Shown one piece after another: positions 4,669 to 6,158 of a DNA stretch of 6,158 bases. Positions within the stretch are counted from its first letter, which is position 1, and each line of letters begins with the position of its first letter. The notes under the pieces were generated by a model. The model did not search any database. It worked only from the letters and a program-made list of their open reading frames with translations, and was not told the origin of the DNA. A program made the position numbers and the translations under genes. The stretch lies in assembly GCA_031275515.1 (NCBI GenBank), contig JAISOQ010000244.1, positions 1 through 6,158 of the forward strand, written 5' to 3'. This stretch comes from Treponema sp. GTDB taxonomy: Bacteria > Spirochaetota > Spirochaetia > Treponematales > Breznakiellaceae.

Positions 4669-6158
4669 ATGGTAAGAAGAAATAAAGTTCCCGCCAAACC
4701 AACAAAGGCGGCTGTTGCGAGACTTGGGGCGCTGGCGGTTGAAGCCGGAGCGTTACTGGCGCTTAGTCTGGTACTGGCGGCCTGCGATTCACCTACCGAC
4801 TCGGACGACGATGACTGGTACTATTCCCCCACCTACTACGACATCACCTTTTCCGTGGGTGAAGGCTCCGGCACGCCGCCCGCATCCGAGAGGACAAGTA
4901 CCTTCTACCCGCCCGGCCAGGGGAATATGACAGCGCCCGAGGGCAAATATTTTATGGGATGGAGCTCGTCTTCCGGGGGATCTATAGATTATCTACCCGG
5001 TAGAGTGTATCACATATCCGGCGATAAGACCCTTACCGCGCAATGGGGACCGGGATACACAATCACCTTTTCCGCGGGCACAGGCTCCGGCACGCCGCCC
5101 GCATCCCAAACGGCAGCGGCCGGGGAAGTCATCAACCTGCCCGGCCAGGGGGATATGACAGCGTCCGACGACAATTATAGCTACCTTTTTAACGGATGGA
5201 AATTGTCTTCCGGCGGAACTCCAAGTGAAACTACATATAGGGACAGGGACGAATACACCGTAACCGGGGATTGTACCTTTACCGCATACTGGATGACGGG
5301 TTTCCACCTATATACATTCACCTTTTCCACGGGCGAAGGCTCCGGCACGCCGCCCCCATCCCAGAAGACATCAGAGTCCATCACCCTGCCCGGCCAGGGG
5401 GATATGACAGCGCCGGCGGGCAAATATTTTAGCGGATGGAAGAGTGACCGTGATTATTCCACCATCTACGAGGCAGGCAGTACATATACCGCCAGCGGTT
5501 ACTATTACTCCTACGAGGTAACGCTTACGGCGCAATGGTCATCAAAAGGCGTTTACGTCGGCATCCATTCATTTGCCGGCGGTGTCACCAATATTTGGGA
5601 TGGTTATACCGATACACGTATTTCCAACTTATCCTACCTTAACTCTACCGGGCGATCCAGCCTCATTTCCGGGCTGAATAATTACTATAAGCGAGGATCT
5701 GCATCCGGTACCGCTCTTTATTACGCGGTCCACAGGGCGCTGGCAAACCTGAAGGAAGCCGAGTCAAGATTTGAAACGGCCAGCATTCAATCGGTCAACC
5801 TGATAACGTTTACCGACGGCCTCGACAACGCGTCTTTCGGCGCGTCCAACAACAGCCCGATAGAGGACAAAAGCGGCGTTACCAGCGTCGACTACGCGGC
5901 GTATATAAAAGAGCAGATCGGCAGCAGAACTATCGGCGGCAAGCCCATTACCGCCTATTCCATCGGGGTAAAAGGATCCGATGTTACAGACACCGCCGCG
6001 TTTGATACAACTCTTTCCAACATCGCTTCGGCGGGAAATACCCATACGCTTACCGATTTCAGCGGGTTAGAGGCAAAGCTTAAAGAAATTGCCGACGGTA
6101 TCGAAATAAGCAGCGAAATCAATTTCACCATGCAGACAACCCAGAACGACCCCGGCAC
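4669..6158 (+). CDS. Surface lipoprotein with three InlB B-like repeats and a vWA-like domain (3' end outside window)
   Basis: The gene is open from ATG 4669 to the window edge, 496 codons. A basic N-terminus (RR and three Lys in the first 13 residues) and a hydrophobic stretch (26-38) lead to the lipobox LAAC, so Cys39 should be lipidated and the protein anchored outside the inner membrane. An acidic linker with four consecutive Asp (46-49) and several Tyr follows. Three repeats (58-126, 131-208, 216-290) share a TF-S-G start, GSGTPP, PGQG(D/N)MTA, a central GW and an AQW or AYW end. This matches the Listeria/Bacteroides (Flg_new, InlB B-repeat) pattern common in surface proteins. Residues 294-478 resemble a von Willebrand A fold, with SGTALYYAV and FTDGLDN matching metal-site loops 2 and 3, but the first DxSxS loop is absent. 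An adhesion or cell-envelope binding role is likely but unproven; ligand unknown. Confidence 0.88.
   Translation, partial: MVRRNKVPAKPTKAAVARLGALAVEAGALLALSLVLAACDSPTDSDDDDWYYSPTYYDITFSVGEGSGTPPASERTSTFYPPGQGNMTAPEGKYFMGWSSSSGGSIDYLPGRVYHISGDKTLTAQWGPGYTITFSAGTGSGTPPASQTAAAGEVINLPGQGDMTASDDNYSYLFNGWKLSSGGTPSETTYRDRDEYTVTGDCTFTAYWMTGFHLYTFTFSTGEGSGTPPPSQKTSESITLPGQGDMTAPAGKYFSGWKSDRDYSTIYEAGSTYTASGYYYSYEVTLTAQWSSKGVYVGIHSFAGGVTNIWDGYTDTRISNLSYLNSTGRSSLISGLNNYYKRGSASGTALYYAVHRALANLKEAESRFETASIQSVNLITFTDGLDNASFGASNNSPIEDKSGVTSVDYAAYIKEQIGSRTIGGKPITAYSIGVKGSDVTDTAAFDTTLSNIASAGNTHTLTDFSGLEAKLKEIADGIEISSEINFTMQTTQNDPG
4840..5046 (+). repeat. InlB B-like repeat 1 (coding)
   Basis: Residues 58-126 of the lipoprotein, from DITFS to TLTAQW. 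It shares GSGTPPAS and PGQGNMTAP with the other copies and carries the FMGW core. Confidence 0.8.
5059..5292 (+). repeat. InlB B-like repeat 2 (coding)
   Basis: Residues 131-208, from TITFS to TFTAYW. It is longer than copy 1 by nine residues and contains a Cys (202) in the place where copy 1 has Lys before TLTAQW. Its DNA at 5136-5163 is identical to 5385-5412 in copy 3. Confidence 0.8.
5314..5538 (+). repeat. InlB B-like repeat 3 (coding)
   Basis: Residues 216-290, from TFTFS to TLTAQW, with the YFSGW core. It shares a 24-base GSGTPP-coding block (5338-5361) with the other two copies, with one mismatch to 4864-4887 and 5083-5106. Confidence 0.8.
5548..6102 (+). other. von Willebrand A-like domain with incomplete MIDAS (within lipoprotein)
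   Basis: Residues 294-478. The first strand reads VYVGIHSFAGG, where a canonical domain has a DxSxS metal loop. Thr348 in SGTALYYAV and Asp383 in FTDGLDN match the second and third metal loops. AYSIGVKG (429-436) fits a later core strand. The fold call is by pattern only. Confidence 0.6.

Noticed and set aside
4993..6158. Minus-strand open frames under the lipoprotein (4993-5307, 5181-5423, 5764-6045, 5955-6158)
   Set aside because: They are antisense to a gene with a strong ribosome binding site, signal peptide and repeated domains, and they show no family features.

Overview
The window reads as a bacterial chromosome segment, most likely from a host-associated spirochaete such as a termite-gut Treponema. 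That guess rests on the moderately high GC, a lipoprotein with Listeria/Bacteroides-type (InlB B-like) repeats, and the ECF gene layout. It is an inference, not something the sequence proves.

Positions 1-4110, minus strand, hold one apparent operon. Transcribed right to left, it encodes a SAM hydroxide adenosyltransferase (SAM hydrolase, DUF62; 4074-3205), then three parts of an energy-coupling factor (ECF) vitamin/nutrient importer. These are a UPF0397-family substrate-binding S component (3126-2545), a double ABC ATPase (2528-798) and the EcfT coupling protein (801-1, last residues beyond the window). The last three genes are tightly packed: 16 nt between S and ATPase, and a 4-nt ATGA overlap between ATPase and EcfT. 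A good sigma70-type promoter lies so close to the hydrolase start codon that the transcript may be leaderless. The hydrolase makes adenosine and methionine from SAM, and UPF0397 transporters have been linked to methionine regulation. The operon may therefore import a methionine- or adenosyl-related compound and salvage it.

Positions 4111-4668 are a roughly 560-bp intergenic region without a conventional gene, but rich in signals. It has a second, divergent sigma70-like promoter, also placed for a leaderless ATG. It has a tandem array of 8.9 copies of the heptamer GGCTCCC, then a long open frame with internal in-frame repeats, two competing inverted repeats and a GC palindrome. The ATG at 4221 reads through the array to a stop at 4364 (47 aa). 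One extra heptamer would join it to a frame open to 4630 (about 138 aa). This looks like a slipped-strand phase switch and is the most speculative but most interesting item here.

Positions 4669-6158, plus strand, encode the N-terminal 496 residues of a surface lipoprotein. It has a lipoprotein signal peptide, an acidic linker, three InlB B-like repeats and a von Willebrand A-like domain with an incomplete metal site. The gene runs off the right edge.
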